A DNA stretch of 64,000 bases, from assembly GCA_930367215.1 (NCBI GenBank), contig OV884059.1, positions 35,393,882 to 35,457,881 on the forward strand, in the 5' to 3' direction. Origin of the DNA: Pollenia angustigena (Eukaryota; Arthropoda; Insecta; Diptera; Polleniidae). The translations under genes were made by a program, and so were the position numbers. Under the pieces are notes generated by a model. It had not been told where the DNA came from and made no database searches. It saw only the letters and a program-made list of their open reading frames with translations. This document shows positions 55,132 through 63,516 of this stretch, piece by piece (within the stretch, counting starts at the first letter, position 1; each line of letters opens with the position of its first letter).

Positions 55132-57057
55132 GTGCGAGACTATAAAACTGGAAAAAAAATTGAGCTTAGGTTTTTAGACTCTTTAAGATTTATGGCATCT
55201 GGCTTGGAATCATTAGCTAGTAACCTCAATGACCAAGATTTAAATGCTATTAGAAAATATTTTCCAGATGCTGAGAAATTTTCTCTTATGAAGCGAAAGG
55301 GTGTTTTTCCTTATGAATATTTAAATTCATTTGGAAAATTAAATGAAAAGCAACTTCCACCAATTGAAGCATTTTACAGTAGGCTGAATGATAAAAAATG
55401 CTCAGAAGAAGACTATTTACTAGCACAAAATATATGGACAAAATTTGATTGTGAGACTATTAGGGATTACATGGAACTATACTTAAAAACTGACGTATTA
55501 TTACTTACAGATGTATTTGAAAACTTCAGAAGACTCTGTAAGAAGATTTATAACCTAGATCCTCCACATTATTATACCATCCCAGGCCTTTCTTGGGATG
55601 CAATGTTAAAATATACAAGAATTGAGCTAGAGTTATTAACAGATCTAGAAATGTATAATTTTATTAAACGAGGAATTCGTGGTGGTCTTTCACAATGTAG
55701 TAAGAGGTATAGTAAGGCTAATCATAAATATCTTAACGATTATGATCCTACGAAACCTTCCGAATACATTTTATATTTAGACGCAAATAATCTTTATGGT
55801 TGGGCAATGTCAGAATCACTACCATATGGAGGCTTCAGTTGGACAAATGACTTCATTCACCCCAAAAATATTCCACATGACTCAGATGTTGGTTATATTT
55901 ATGAAGTCGATTTATCATACCCGTCCAACTGTCATGATTATCATAATGACCTACCATTCTGTGTGGAAAATAAAATAATAGGTGGCACTAAATATGAAAA
56001 ATTAATTGCTGACCTATCTGACAAAAATAAATATGTCATACATTATAAAACATTAGAGCAATGTTTAAATAATGGATTGGTTTTGGAAAAAGTTCACCGA
56101 ATTTTAAAATTCAATCAAAAACCATGGTTAAAAACATACATAGATTTAAATACTTCATATAGAGCAGAAGCTAATAACCAATTTGAAAAAGACTTCTTTA
56201 AATTGCTCAATAATGCTGTGTATGGTAAAACCATGGAAAACGTCGATAAGAGAAAAGACGTTCGGTTGGTTAGTGAATGGGGTCGTACCAACCGTAACCG
56301 ATTAGGTGTAGGTGAACTTATAGCAAAACCAAATTTTCATAGTATTTCACAGTTTACCGATAAATTATGGGCTGTACAAATGAATAAAACTTTGACATAT
56401 TATAATAAACCAATTTATTTAGGCTTTTGTGTACTTGATCTTTCAAAATGGAAAATGTATGATTTCCATTATGAGTACATGAAACCTAAATTCGGAGATA
56501 ATATAAATCTTAATTACATGGACACTGACTCTTTCATTTATTCAATTAAAACTGACGATTTCTATGACGATATAAGAGGAGATTTAAAAACACTCTTTGA
56601 CACATCTGCATATTCAAAAAACAATCCATTTAACTTTCCGCAATTAAATAAAAAAGTCATTGGAATGATGAAAGATGAAACTGAGGGTAAATTCATCACT
56701 GAATATGTAGGCTTAGGACCCAAAGTTTATTCCTTCACAGTTGAAGATGATAGAGATGTTAAGAAAGCTAAGGGGGTTAAAAAGTGCGTGGTAGAAAATT
56801 ATAGTATTAATGATTATAAAAATGTCTTATTTAATAAGGAAGCAGTAGGAGCATGTATGTATACATTCACATCTAAGCTACACACAATATTAACAAATGA
56901 AGTGAATAAGATAGCTTTAAATTTTATTGATAGTAAGCGGAAGATAAAAAATGATGAAATTAATACTTATGCATGGCACCATTATCAGTTAGATACTGAT
57001 AATGGTGATTTAGAATTAAGTAGATTAATTAGTGATATTGAGTCCCTAAATAATTAG
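55132..57057 (+). CDS. polB: Polinton DNA polymerase B, polymerase part (after an in-frame TAG)
   Basis: The frame is open from about 54964 but is cut by one TAG at 55129-55131. Downstream it runs 641 codons to TAG at 57055. The listed start at 55132 is a GTG and is not a true initiation site. Visible are the exonuclease III region (RFLDSLRFMASGLESL), polymerase motif A (ILYLDANNLYGWAMSE), motif B (FFKLLNNAVYGKTMEN) and motif C (LNYMDTDSFIYSI with the two catalytic Asp). The protein ends in YAWHHYQLDTDNGDLEL. This is a protein-primed family B polymerase of Polinton type. With the TAG, a full-length enzyme could be made only by readthrough. AATAAA follows 150 bp after the stop. Confidence 0.85.
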   Translation: MRDYKTGKKIELRFLDSLRFMASGLESLASNLNDQDLNAIRKYFPDAEKFSLMKRKGVFPYEYLNSFGKLNEKQLPPIEAFYSRLNDKKCSEEDYLLAQNIWTKFDCETIRDYMELYLKTDVLLLTDVFENFRRLCKKIYNLDPPHYYTIPGLSWDAMLKYTRIELELLTDLEMYNFIKRGIRGGLSQCSKRYSKANHKYLNDYDPTKPSEYILYLDANNLYGWAMSESLPYGGFSWTNDFIHPKNIPHDSDVGYIYEVDLSYPSNCHDYHNDLPFCVENKIIGGTKYEKLIADLSDKNKYVIHYKTLEQCLNNGLVLEKVHRILKFNQKPWLKTYIDLNTSYRAEANNQFEKDFFKLLNNAVYGKTMENVDKRKDVRLVSEWGRTNRNRLGVGELIAKPNFHSISQFTDKLWAVQMNKTLTYYNKPIYLGFCVLDLSKWKMYDFHYEYMKPKFGDNINLNYMDTDSFIYSIKTDDFYDDIRGDLKTLFDTSAYSKNNPFNFPQLNKKVIGMMKDETEGKFITEYVGLGPKVYSFTVEDDRDVKKAKGVKKCVVENYSINDYKNVLFNKEAVGACMYTFTSKLHTILTNEVNKIALNFIDSKRKIKNDEINTYAWHHYQLDTDNGDLELSRLISDIESLNN

Positions 57058-57207
57058 TATTAATAGAATAAGGTAGAATAAGAATAATTTTAATTAATTA
57101 TAATTATCTTGTAATAATAATAAAATTATGTAAGTATAATAATATACATATGTAATATATATGTAAACATATTCATACATACCATACCATACATTCATAC
57201 TATATGA

Positions 57208-57263
57208 AATAAAGAACCAAAAAATTTATTAAGAAAAACAAACCAACAGTTTTATTCTTTATT
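57208..57263. terminator. Convergent poly(A) signals between polB and capsid gene
   Basis: AATAAA at 57208-57213 serves the + strand polymerase. TTTATT at 57251-57256 and 57258-57263 (AATAAA on -) serves the major capsid gene. The 254-bp gap has no coding. Confidence 0.55.
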
Positions 57264-57311
57264 TAATAGAAATTAAATGAAAAAAAAGTAAGTATTAGAA
57301 TGTATATTAGA

Positions 57312-58484
57312 TTATATAATTTTTCGAACAATTCCAGTTAAAGGTGTGTACTCCATCATACGATCATGTAGGATTAAACAATAAGCATTTGTATTTTTTG
57401 GTACTGGACTACTTGTCTCGAACTCAATTTTTACATCAATAGGTCCATTTTTAACAATTTCATTTTGATAGCTAACATCAACTACTGCAATTGGAATATT
57501 TTTAAATTTCTCACAGGAAAGAAGAGGTTGTGCTTCTCTCATATAGTAATTTTGTTGAAACTAAGCGTACATGTCATATAGAATAGCATATCGATTCTCC
57601 TCAAATTTTAAATTTAAATCATCATATGGATAGGATTCTGAGTTTAAATGTACTTTAACATTTTTTAAGTCCGAGTGTATATATTTATTATCATTTTCTA
57701 ATACGAATAAAAGAAATCTTGGCCTTTCTCTATTCATTGATAGTTTAATATTCCAGTTATGATTTCTGCCTTCGGAAAATGTTGGATTAAAATAACAGTC
57801 CCAACTGCGAAATGCTATGGGTAATGAAACACCCTCCTTAATAATCTTCATTATTTGTATTTTTCGTGCATCTGATAGGTGAATATGTGGTATTCTCCAT
57901 GTAATGTTTTTAATCGATAAACTCAATTTTTCATTAGCATCTGTTGAGTAATACGCCTTATCATCATTTGAACTTCGTAAAAGAATATGTTCATGTTTGC
58001 TATTTAAAATTATTTTATTAAAATCCTCAGCAAAACCCAACAGTAGTTTTAGGGGAATATAAAAATTAAATTTTCGCATTGATAGGTCTTCAGAAATATT
58101 CCACCCTGCATTTCTCATCATATTACTTTCAAATTCATTTAGTGAGACATAATTCTTAATTGTACTAGATATTCCCAAGTATCGAGTACGATCAATTTCA
58201 ACACCTTTAATCTCATACCGTATTTCATCAAATAAGTATGCAACACAATTATTCCTCAATCTAGTATTTTGTGATGCTTCTTCACCTTTAGAGTTTTGTA
58301 TGTTTCCTTCTATATATAAGTAGCTTTCAGACGGAAGAACATATAAGTCTTGATTTTGTAGTGTAATTCGAATTTCATCATTGTTTTTAAATGATTGAAT
58401 ATAGGGCACATAGCTATGATAATCTTTTTTTATTATATTTTCATCAGAATATGGTTTTTCAATAACATTGAGTATATCAGACAT
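57312..58484 (-). pseudogene. mcp: Polinton major capsid protein (double jelly roll), one in-frame TAG
   Basis: The ATG at 58484 opens 307 codons ending in TAG at 57563-57561. The same frame then continues unbroken to the true stop at 57312, so the ATG at 57542 is internal. The complete reading is about 390 residues, normal for a Polinton hexon-like capsid protein. Recognised parts are YVPYIQSFKNNDEIRI, PSESYLYIEGNI, LPIAFRSWDCYFNPTFSEG, RPRFLLFVLEND and, after the TAG, PIAVVDVSYQNEIVKNG and NAYCLILHDRMMEYTPL. Trimers of this protein would form the icosahedral shell with the 58617-59306 protein at vertices. The gene's 50-bp leader also appears in the left tandem array. A single substitution explains the TAG. 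Confidence 0.8.
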
Positions 58485-58533
58485 TTTTCTTTATTTTTAA
58501 CTTAAGCAATTTTAAAAAGGTTGTATTTTCTTT
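58485..58533 (-). promoter_or_regulatory. Capsid leader sequence shared with the 322-bp array
   Basis: TTTTCTTTATTTTTAACTTA followed by AGCAATTTTAAAAAGG and TGTATTTTCTTT (+ strand) abuts the major capsid ATG and matches each array unit (for example 51523-51571) with one mismatch in about 48. Promoter or 5' UTR function is inferred. Confidence 0.55.
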
Positions 58534-58616
58534 CGTTAATGATGGTCTTGTAGCTTTAATATGATTAGTAGGAATGTCTCTATTAACGTTAATGTGCCTA
58601 GTTTTATTGTAAATTA

Positions 58617-59306
58617 TCATTTTTTCCGTGGTCTTAGGTGTAATCTTAGTGTTATTTCTTCACCTCTGAAATTTACTGTACGATTTTCTTGATCAACAAT
58701 CCAAATCTTGAGATATGTTATTTCTTTGACGTTTACTGGTAAATAAATTAGGTTATTAGCAATAACATCTAATTTATAGCCTGGTGGCACGTCTAATGCG
58801 AACTCGTGAAGTATATGCGCTGGAGAGTTATTCATATAAGCTCCAGTTATGATGTTACACTGAATTTGTATAGCATTAACTCTTAATATATTTACAGGTT
58901 GATTTGATACATGTTTTCTTCCAGCTTCTAATAATCGCCTACTAAAACCTAATAATTTACCAATAGATCGTTTTCGATCAAAGAAAATTGCATCGTGGGA
59001 GGAAGTAATTTCAATTTGTAAAGTATTATTATTAGCTTTAATCAGAATAGATTTATTGAAATTTTCTGCTTTATACTGTCCAACTATATAGTCCACAATA
59101 TCTTGCAACTCATATGATCCGATAGGAATTTCAATTATTTTATCTCCTATATGAAATAAATTATTATCATAATCTACATTGGGAATAGAGTTATATGAAT
59201 GAAAATCAACTAAAGAGCATTCATAGTCATCTTTAAGATCTATTGGTGGGAAATAATTTGCTGTTAAAACTGATGAATTGCCACTTAACGCTAATGTAAT
59301 TGACAT
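58617..59306 (-). CDS. Polinton minor capsid (penton-like) protein
   Basis: A 229-residue intact frame with a clear ATG. It has features I recognise from Polinton penton proteins: KLLGFSRRLLEAG, NILRVNAIQIQCNIITGAY, HEFALDVPPGYKLDV, IYLPVNVKEITYLKIWIVD and the close NFRGEEITLRLHLR. Predicted strands fit a single jelly roll, and no membrane segment is seen. It would close the five-fold vertices of the shell built by the major capsid protein encoded next to it. The gene lies 132 bp upstream of mcp and 99 bp downstream of the integrase, all on the - strand. No damage is visible. Confidence 0.8.
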   Translation of the reverse strand: MSITLALSGNSSVLTANYFPPIDLKDDYECSLVDFHSYNSIPNVDYDNNLFHIGDKIIEIPIGSYELQDIVDYIVGQYKAENFNKSILIKANNNTLQIEITSSHDAIFFDRKRSIGKLLGFSRRLLEAGRKHVSNQPVNILRVNAIQIQCNIITGAYMNNSPAHILHEFALDVPPGYKLDVIANNLIYLPVNVKEITYLKIWIVDQENRTVNFRGEEITLRLHLRPRKK

Positions 59307-59404
59307 TATGAGCGCTAAACTTTAAATGAAATAAAATGCTGGGGTTTTTTTCTTTTATTAAATTTAGGTATTTATAAAAAAAAAAATCTTATAAATACTT
59401 ATTC

Positions 59405-60284
59405 TTATAATATTTCATCTTTATTAATCCATGAATTATGTTGGTTTGGAAACCCTAGCCATTTAACATACGCTTTATCACCTTTCTCTTTTAAAATTTT
59501 TTCCACTAGATATGTATTGGAATAATGTGTGTGACGTATTTCTTCTTTGTAAAATGCCCCTTTTATAGGATTTCCTTGGTAATCTTCTAGTAAGAATGTG
59601 ATTGGATAGGTGTTCTGTATAGATTTTATTTTCAAAAATATGTTTGTATTTGCTTATGCGAACATAATCACCGACTTTAAATCGTGATGACTTAAACATT
59701 TTTAAACTGCTAAATGCAGTTTTCAGTAGATGTTGTTCATGTTCACGTTTTACATCAATAGGCGCCATTTTGATTTTACTATGAGTTTTTCTGTTATATT
59801 GATCAACTAGTTTTTTATAAATATCAATCCAGTGAAATGTTCCATTATAACTAAATTCTCTCCACATCATACCTTTTAGTGTTCGATTAAACCGTTCAAC
59901 TATTGAAGCTTTCATTACACTATATGTAGAGTAATGATTAATTGAATATTTGCGCATTAGCAAACCAAATTCCTTATTAAAAAATTCTTTACCATCATCT
60001 GTTTGTAAATTTTTAGGTACTCGCCCCTTACTTAATATTTTCTGAAAAGCTTTGGATACTTCAGATGCGGTTTTTGCTTTAATTGCTGCAGCCCAAGCGA
60101 ATTTTGAAAATGTATCAATAATTGTTATCATATATTTATAGCCGTTGTTTATAGTCGAATAGTTGCCCATCTCTACTAAGTCTGCTTGCCAAAGATCATC
60201 AATTCCCTTTGTAATTACTTTGCGTCGTAAGAAATTTTTGCGCGCTCTAGAATGTAGTTCATTTATTATCGTTCTTTTTTCCAT
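59405..60284 (-). pseudogene. int: Polinton integrase, broken before its chromodomain
   Basis: The ATG at 60284 opens 268 codons with a retroviral-type rve core: LHSRARKNFLRRKVITKG, DDLWQADLVEMGNYS (first Asp), RVPKNLQTDDGKEFFNKEF (second Asp), KASIVERFNRTLKGMMW (Glu). The motif MFKSSRFKVGDYVRISKYK (SH3-like start) follows. Near 59640 the frame shifts and a few residues are missing. The chromodomain is read in another frame at 59635-59405 (YLVEKILKEKGDKAYVKWLG, then FPNQHNSWINKDEI). The first frame instead runs on as junk to 59478. The enzyme inserts the element with a 6-bp duplication in known Polintons, and the chromodomain is thought to guide it to marked chromatin. The split makes this copy defective. 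Confidence 0.8.
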
Positions 60285-60618
60285 TATGTTGTTGTTGTTG
60301 TGATGAAAGCGTAATCATTACACTATATATGTCAGAAATTATTTTATTTAAATCTTTAATTTCATTTCGAACAATTAAAACTTCTTTGTTTATACCCCTT
60401 TTTAAATGTTCTTGCATATGGGTAATTTGTGTATTCACATAATTTTTGTTAACAGCATCTGCCCCATTAATTGGAGGTGACAAATTTAAAATTCTTTTAT
60501 TCTCTATGTCAATATTATTTCCGTTAAGTGTGATACCGAAATTTTTTGAGAGGTTGTTTCTTGTTATATCTCCTATATATTTTTGATTATAGTAATGACC
60601 AAATTTGTCAACAGTCAT
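60259..60618 (-). CDS. Small fibre-like Polinton protein
   Basis: 119 residues with an ATG in good context, overlapping the integrase start by 26 bp. It starts MTVDKFGHYYNQKYIG, a form seen at the start of small Polinton proteins, and contains ITLNGNNIDIENKRILNLSP with INGADAVNKNYVNTQ. That last motif is like repeats in phage tail fibres (NLxxPxxxxDAVNKxYV). The second half is a predicted coiled coil (MQEHLKRGINKEVLIVRNEI) ending in a glutamine run. A trimeric fibre or other surface role is possible by analogy. Function is not established. Confidence 0.5.
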   Translation of the reverse strand: MTVDKFGHYYNQKYIGDITRNNLSKNFGITLNGNNIDIENKRILNLSPPINGADAVNKNYVNTQITHMQEHLKRGINKEVLIVRNEIKDLNKIISDIYSVMITLSSQQQQHNGKKNDNK

Positions 60619-60640
60619 AATTTGTTTTTTTATTTAAAAC

Positions 60641-61582
60641 TTATTCAATTATATTTGCTTCCCTTAGTTCTTCGACTATAGATATTATTTCATTAGATTG
60701 ATTATTGTTACCAGCATGTTGTGACGCTATTAACAGCCTCAATCGGTCTACAATTTCATTAGGATTATCCCAGTATATATAGTTTGGTTTATTAAGATTA
60801 ACCTCCATTAAACCCTTACCAACGTGAGTTGTTGTAGTAAACAATTTATTTATTATTTTTTTATATTTATAACCTCTGTTTCCATTAATTTGATTATTAG
60901 GATCATAGTTTCTTCGATGTGCGTTTGTATCAAGTAAAATATGTTTATATATTGCTAGCTCTGAAGAATCGAATTGTTTTGGATTTTTATGAAAAAGTAA
61001 TGAGTATAACCCTGGGGTTAGTGCCCAAGATTTTTGACCTATTATTATTTTATCATCGGTTAGCTTTAAAATAGAATTTCCAAATTTCCAGTCTCCATTT
61101 TCCGTCTTATGAGGTCCAAATATAGTGTCAAGCTTTTTATTTCCATTTAGAGTTGATAAATCAAACTCCCAATCGGATGACTGAGAATAAAATTGTTCAT
61201 TTTTCGATGTATCATTTACTTCATCTTCACTATTACTGTTATAGTCTTCTTCTTCTTCTTCTTTATCTTTTTTTATTCTATTAGGTGCTGAATCAATGTT
61301 TTTCTCTTTCATTAAGTTTTTCTTAGGGGTGCTGGTGAATATAGTTTTATTTTCCGTTTTTATTTTAGTATTGTGCTTACATTTATGTTTTTCGTCTATG
61401 GGTATTGTTAAATTTGACGAATCTGACAATTTGACTAGTTTCTTTAGAGGTTCTGTTAAAGGTTTAAATGTTCTTTCTAAATTATTAAATTTTTCCAATT
61501 CTCCAAGTCTTATGCTTTGAAATTTCTTCTTTAAAATTTTTTTGGATTTCACCAACTCTTTTAAAATATTTTCTTCCATCAT
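60641..61582 (-). CDS. DUF8207-type Polinton protein, function unknown
   Basis: A 313-residue intact frame. The N-terminal third is helical and lysine-rich (NILKELVKSKKILKKKF). A very acidic run follows (KEEEEEDYNSNSEDE). The conserved C-terminal domain shows KLDTIFGPHKTENGDWKFGN, KSWALTPGLYSLLFHKNP, YKHILLDTNAHRRNYDPN, NYIYWDNPNEIVDRLRLLIA and ends SNEIISIVEELREANII. I recognise this as the uncharacterised domain (DUF8207) found in Polinton-derived proteins of insects and cnidarians. Its constant presence suggests an essential structural or packaging role, but none is shown. It lies between the ATPase and the fibre-like gene with a 21-bp repeat array before it. Confidence 0.65.
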   Translation of the reverse strand: MMEENILKELVKSKKILKKKFQSIRLGELEKFNNLERTFKPLTEPLKKLVKLSDSSNLTIPIDEKHKCKHNTKIKTENKTIFTSTPKKNLMKEKNIDSAPNRIKKDKEEEEEDYNSNSEDEVNDTSKNEQFYSQSSDWEFDLSTLNGNKKLDTIFGPHKTENGDWKFGNSILKLTDDKIIIGQKSWALTPGLYSLLFHKNPKQFDSSELAIYKHILLDTNAHRRNYDPNNQINGNRGYKYKKIINKLFTTTTHVGKGLMEVNLNKPNYIYWDNPNEIVDRLRLLIASQHAGNNNQSNEIISIVEELREANIIE

Positions 61583-61599
61583 TATAACTTTGAAAAATA

Positions 61600-61850
61600 G
61601 CTAAACAGCTTCTTAAAACAGCTAAACAGCTTTTGAAAACAGCTAAACAGCTTCTTAAAACATCTAAACAGCTTCTTAAAACAGCTAAACAGCTTTTGAA
61701 AACAGCTAAACAGCTTCTTAAAACAGCTTAACAGCTTTTGAAAACAGCTAAACAGCTTCTTAAAACAGCTTAACAGCTTTTGAAAACAGCTAAACAGCTT
61801 TTGAAAACAGCTAAACAGCTTCTTTAAACAGATAAACAGCTTCGTGGAAT
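61600..61850. repeat. 21-bp minisatellite upstream of the DUF8207 gene
   Basis: About 12 copies of a 21-bp unit, GCTAAACAGCTTTTGAAAAC plus A, alternating with a GCTAAACAGCTTCTTAAAAC variant. It fills the gap between the ATPase stop and the DUF8207 ATG, where a promoter would sit. The alternation of variants points to growth by duplication of 42-bp pairs. Confidence 0.75.
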
Positions 61851-61932
61851 AATTTTAACAGTTTCCAAGTGGAAAAAAACGTATTTAATATTAATAGGTA
61901 TACGTCTGATGTAGTTAATAGTATACATATGA

Positions 61933-62628
61933 CTAAATCTGAATGAATAGATCAAAGCCTTTTCTATAACGTCCTTGCTTCATTTCATCATCTTTGCTTA
62001 TTACAAGAAATCCATATTTATCCTTCCAACATTCTCCGCAAATGTAACGAAACATATTTAAACTCATGTCACTACCAACATGATCATTGTAGATATGCTT
62101 TAAATTTAATTCATCTTGCTTGAATAAAATAATCATATTTGCATTATCACGTACTAAATGTTTTGGAATGTGTGTATAAGTCTGACATAAATAAAAAGAA
62201 TCAATATCCTTATGTCTACCCATACAGAAATATGATCTTATATTATTTTGCTTTTCACAAGCAACATCGTCAAATATCATAATAGAATTTACTTTAGCTT
62301 TTTCGGGTGGTATGACATGTTCATTATCTGAAAATGTATAAAGTCCCATACCCTTTACTGATGAAATTGATAGATATTTATATTTTGGTTGATTTAATGA
62401 TTTTGAGTATATATAAATATTCTTAAATTTTAAACCATTCGGACTTTCAATTAAACTTAGCATTATATTTGTTTTGCCACAGTTTGAGGGACCAACTATT
62501 AGTGCTCTAATAGAATTTGGTAAAAGGCAGCTATGTTTAAAACCATTTCTGTTTTCCGTTAAATCCAAGTTTCTCACTGAAATATTCGATTGTTGTTTTA
62601 CCAAACGCATCTTTATAACTGAAAGCAT
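61933..62628 (-). CDS. Polinton packaging ATPase (FtsK/HerA-A32 type)
   Basis: A 231-residue intact frame. Walker A is LIVGPSNCGKTNIML at about residues 43-57 and Walker B is NSIMIFDDVACEK at about 114-126. A sensor-like FYLCQTYTHIPKHLVRDN region and a C-terminal CGECWKDKYGFLVI complete the fold. Length and motifs fit the A32-like ATPase of Polintons and large DNA viruses, which pumps the genome into preformed capsids. The ATG at 62628 is used; a second Met 6 codons on (MRLVKQQ) is an alternative. The gene is divergent from the PLA2 gene, 79 bp away. No damage seen. Confidence 0.85.
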   Translation of the reverse strand: MLSVIKMRLVKQQSNISVRNLDLTENRNGFKHSCLLPNSIRALIVGPSNCGKTNIMLSLIESPNGLKFKNIYIYSKSLNQPKYKYLSISSVKGMGLYTFSDNEHVIPPEKAKVNSIMIFDDVACEKQNNIRSYFCMGRHKDIDSFYLCQTYTHIPKHLVRDNANMIILFKQDELNLKHIYNDHVGSDMSLNMFRYICGECWKDKYGFLVISKDDEMKQGRYRKGFDLFIQI

Positions 62629-62707
62629 ACGTTTGCTTAATGTTACGTTTTATTTACTTTCGATTTTTTTTTTTTTTTAATTTCAGTAAAGCAATTTTTA
62701 TATATAA
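62629..62707. promoter_or_regulatory. Probable bidirectional promoter between ATPase and PLA2 genes
   Basis: A 79-bp gap between divergent starts with a T14 run and TTATATATAAATG just before the PLA2 ATG. The short gap suggests both genes are driven from here. Confidence 0.35.
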
Positions 62708-63244
62708 ATGATTGTGTATAAAAAAAAAGAATTTAGTAGAAAACAATTCGTCCTTGGAAAAGGACTTGTTAATAGCTTAATTAATTCACTACCTCTTGAA
62801 CTTCATTTGCCGGGTTATCAATTTTGTGGACCAGGAACTAAATTAGAAAAACGATTACAAAGGGGTGATAAAGGTATCAATCCTTTGGATGCAGCTTGCA
62901 AAATTCATGATATTGCTTATTCCCAGAACACTGATATTCATAAGCGACATCAAGCAGATAAAGAACTAGCAGAAAAAGCTTGGAGTAGAGTTAAAGCTAA
63001 AGAAAGTACTTTTGGAGAAAAACTCAACGCATACCTTGTCACTAACGCAATGAAGTCAAAAGTTAAATTAGGCTTGGGAGTTAAAACTGGTAACCAAAAG
63101 AAAAAGTGTAGACGAAATATTTTTAAGAATGCCGTTAAATCAGCAACCGATATTTTAAAAAAGGAAAAACCAAATGACATCAAAACCGCTATTAAAACTG
63201 CACGAAAGCTATACGACATTCATTTCTTGGAAAAAAATCTATAG
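62708..63244 (+). CDS. Polinton virion protein with parvovirus-type phospholipase A2 domain
   Basis: 178 residues from ATG 62708 to TAG 63242-63244. The PLA2 fold is evident: the calcium loop GYQFCGPGTKLEK (GxG after Tyr), then NPLDAACKIHDIAYSQ containing the catalytic HD pair with its following Tyr, and the HQADKELAEKAW helix. This layout is that of parvovirus VP1 and of the matching protein in adintovirus-like Polintons, where it is thought to breach the endosomal membrane during entry. The rest is basic (GNQKKKCRRNIFKNAVK). The frame ends right after an A7 run (63231-63237), and the usual C-terminal part continues in the -1 frame (next entry). Upstream residues KKKEFSRKQFVLGKG form a short basic leader. 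Catalytic residues are intact. Confidence 0.8.
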   Translation: MIVYKKKEFSRKQFVLGKGLVNSLINSLPLELHLPGYQFCGPGTKLEKRLQRGDKGINPLDAACKIHDIAYSQNTDIHKRHQADKELAEKAWSRVKAKESTFGEKLNAYLVTNAMKSKVKLGLGVKTGNQKKKCRRNIFKNAVKSATDILKKEKPNDIKTAIKTARKLYDIHFLEKNL

Positions 63245-63516
63245 TAAAAATTCCTAGAATTATCAACATACCTAAACTTGGTGGTTTTCTACCACTTGTT
63301 CCTATTCTAACAGCACTTGGAGCGTTGGGAGCAATAGCTTCTGGTGGGTCAGCAATCGCTAAAACTATTACTTTAGCTAAAAATGGTAGACAACAGCTCG
63401 AAGAAAGTAAGCGTCATAACAAAACATTAGAGTCAATAGTTATGGGTAAAGGTCTATATCTTAAACCTTATAAAAAAAGCTATGGAATATTTTATACCTC
63501 ATCAAAAAACTATTGA
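63244..63516 (+). CDS. C-terminal part of the PLA2 virion protein, in the -1 frame
   Basis: An open frame with no good ATG (ATG-less before 63325) follows the PLA2 stop with zero gap. It encodes a proline and glycine-rich hydrophobic piece (PKLGGFLPLVPILTALGAL), a Gly/Ala-rich ASGGSAIAK segment, a helix RQQLEESKRHNKTLES and the motif MGKGLYLKPYKKSYG. That last motif is common at the end of Polinton virion proteins and resembles adenovirus core or cement peptides. In relatives I recall, this part is fused to the PLA2 domain. Here it can be joined only by a -1 frameshift at A_AAA_AAT (63232-63238) or by repair of a 1-nt change. Confidence 0.6.
   Translation, partial: VKIPRIINIPKLGGFLPLVPILTALGALGAIASGGSAIAKTITLAKNGRQQLEESKRHNKTLESIVMGKGLYLKPYKKSYGIFYTSSKNY

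Noticed and set aside
57312..57542. A separate 76-residue gene
   Set aside because: It is in the same frame as the major capsid gene and holds its conserved C-terminus; only a TAG separates them.
59478..59640. C-terminal 50 residues of the long integrase ORF
   Set aside because: The sequence is an off-frame reading of the chromodomain; the true domain is in the 59405-59635 frame.
61600..61850. CRISPR-like array of short repeats
   Set aside because: The 21-bp units follow each other without unique spacers and the setting is eukaryotic. It is a minisatellite.
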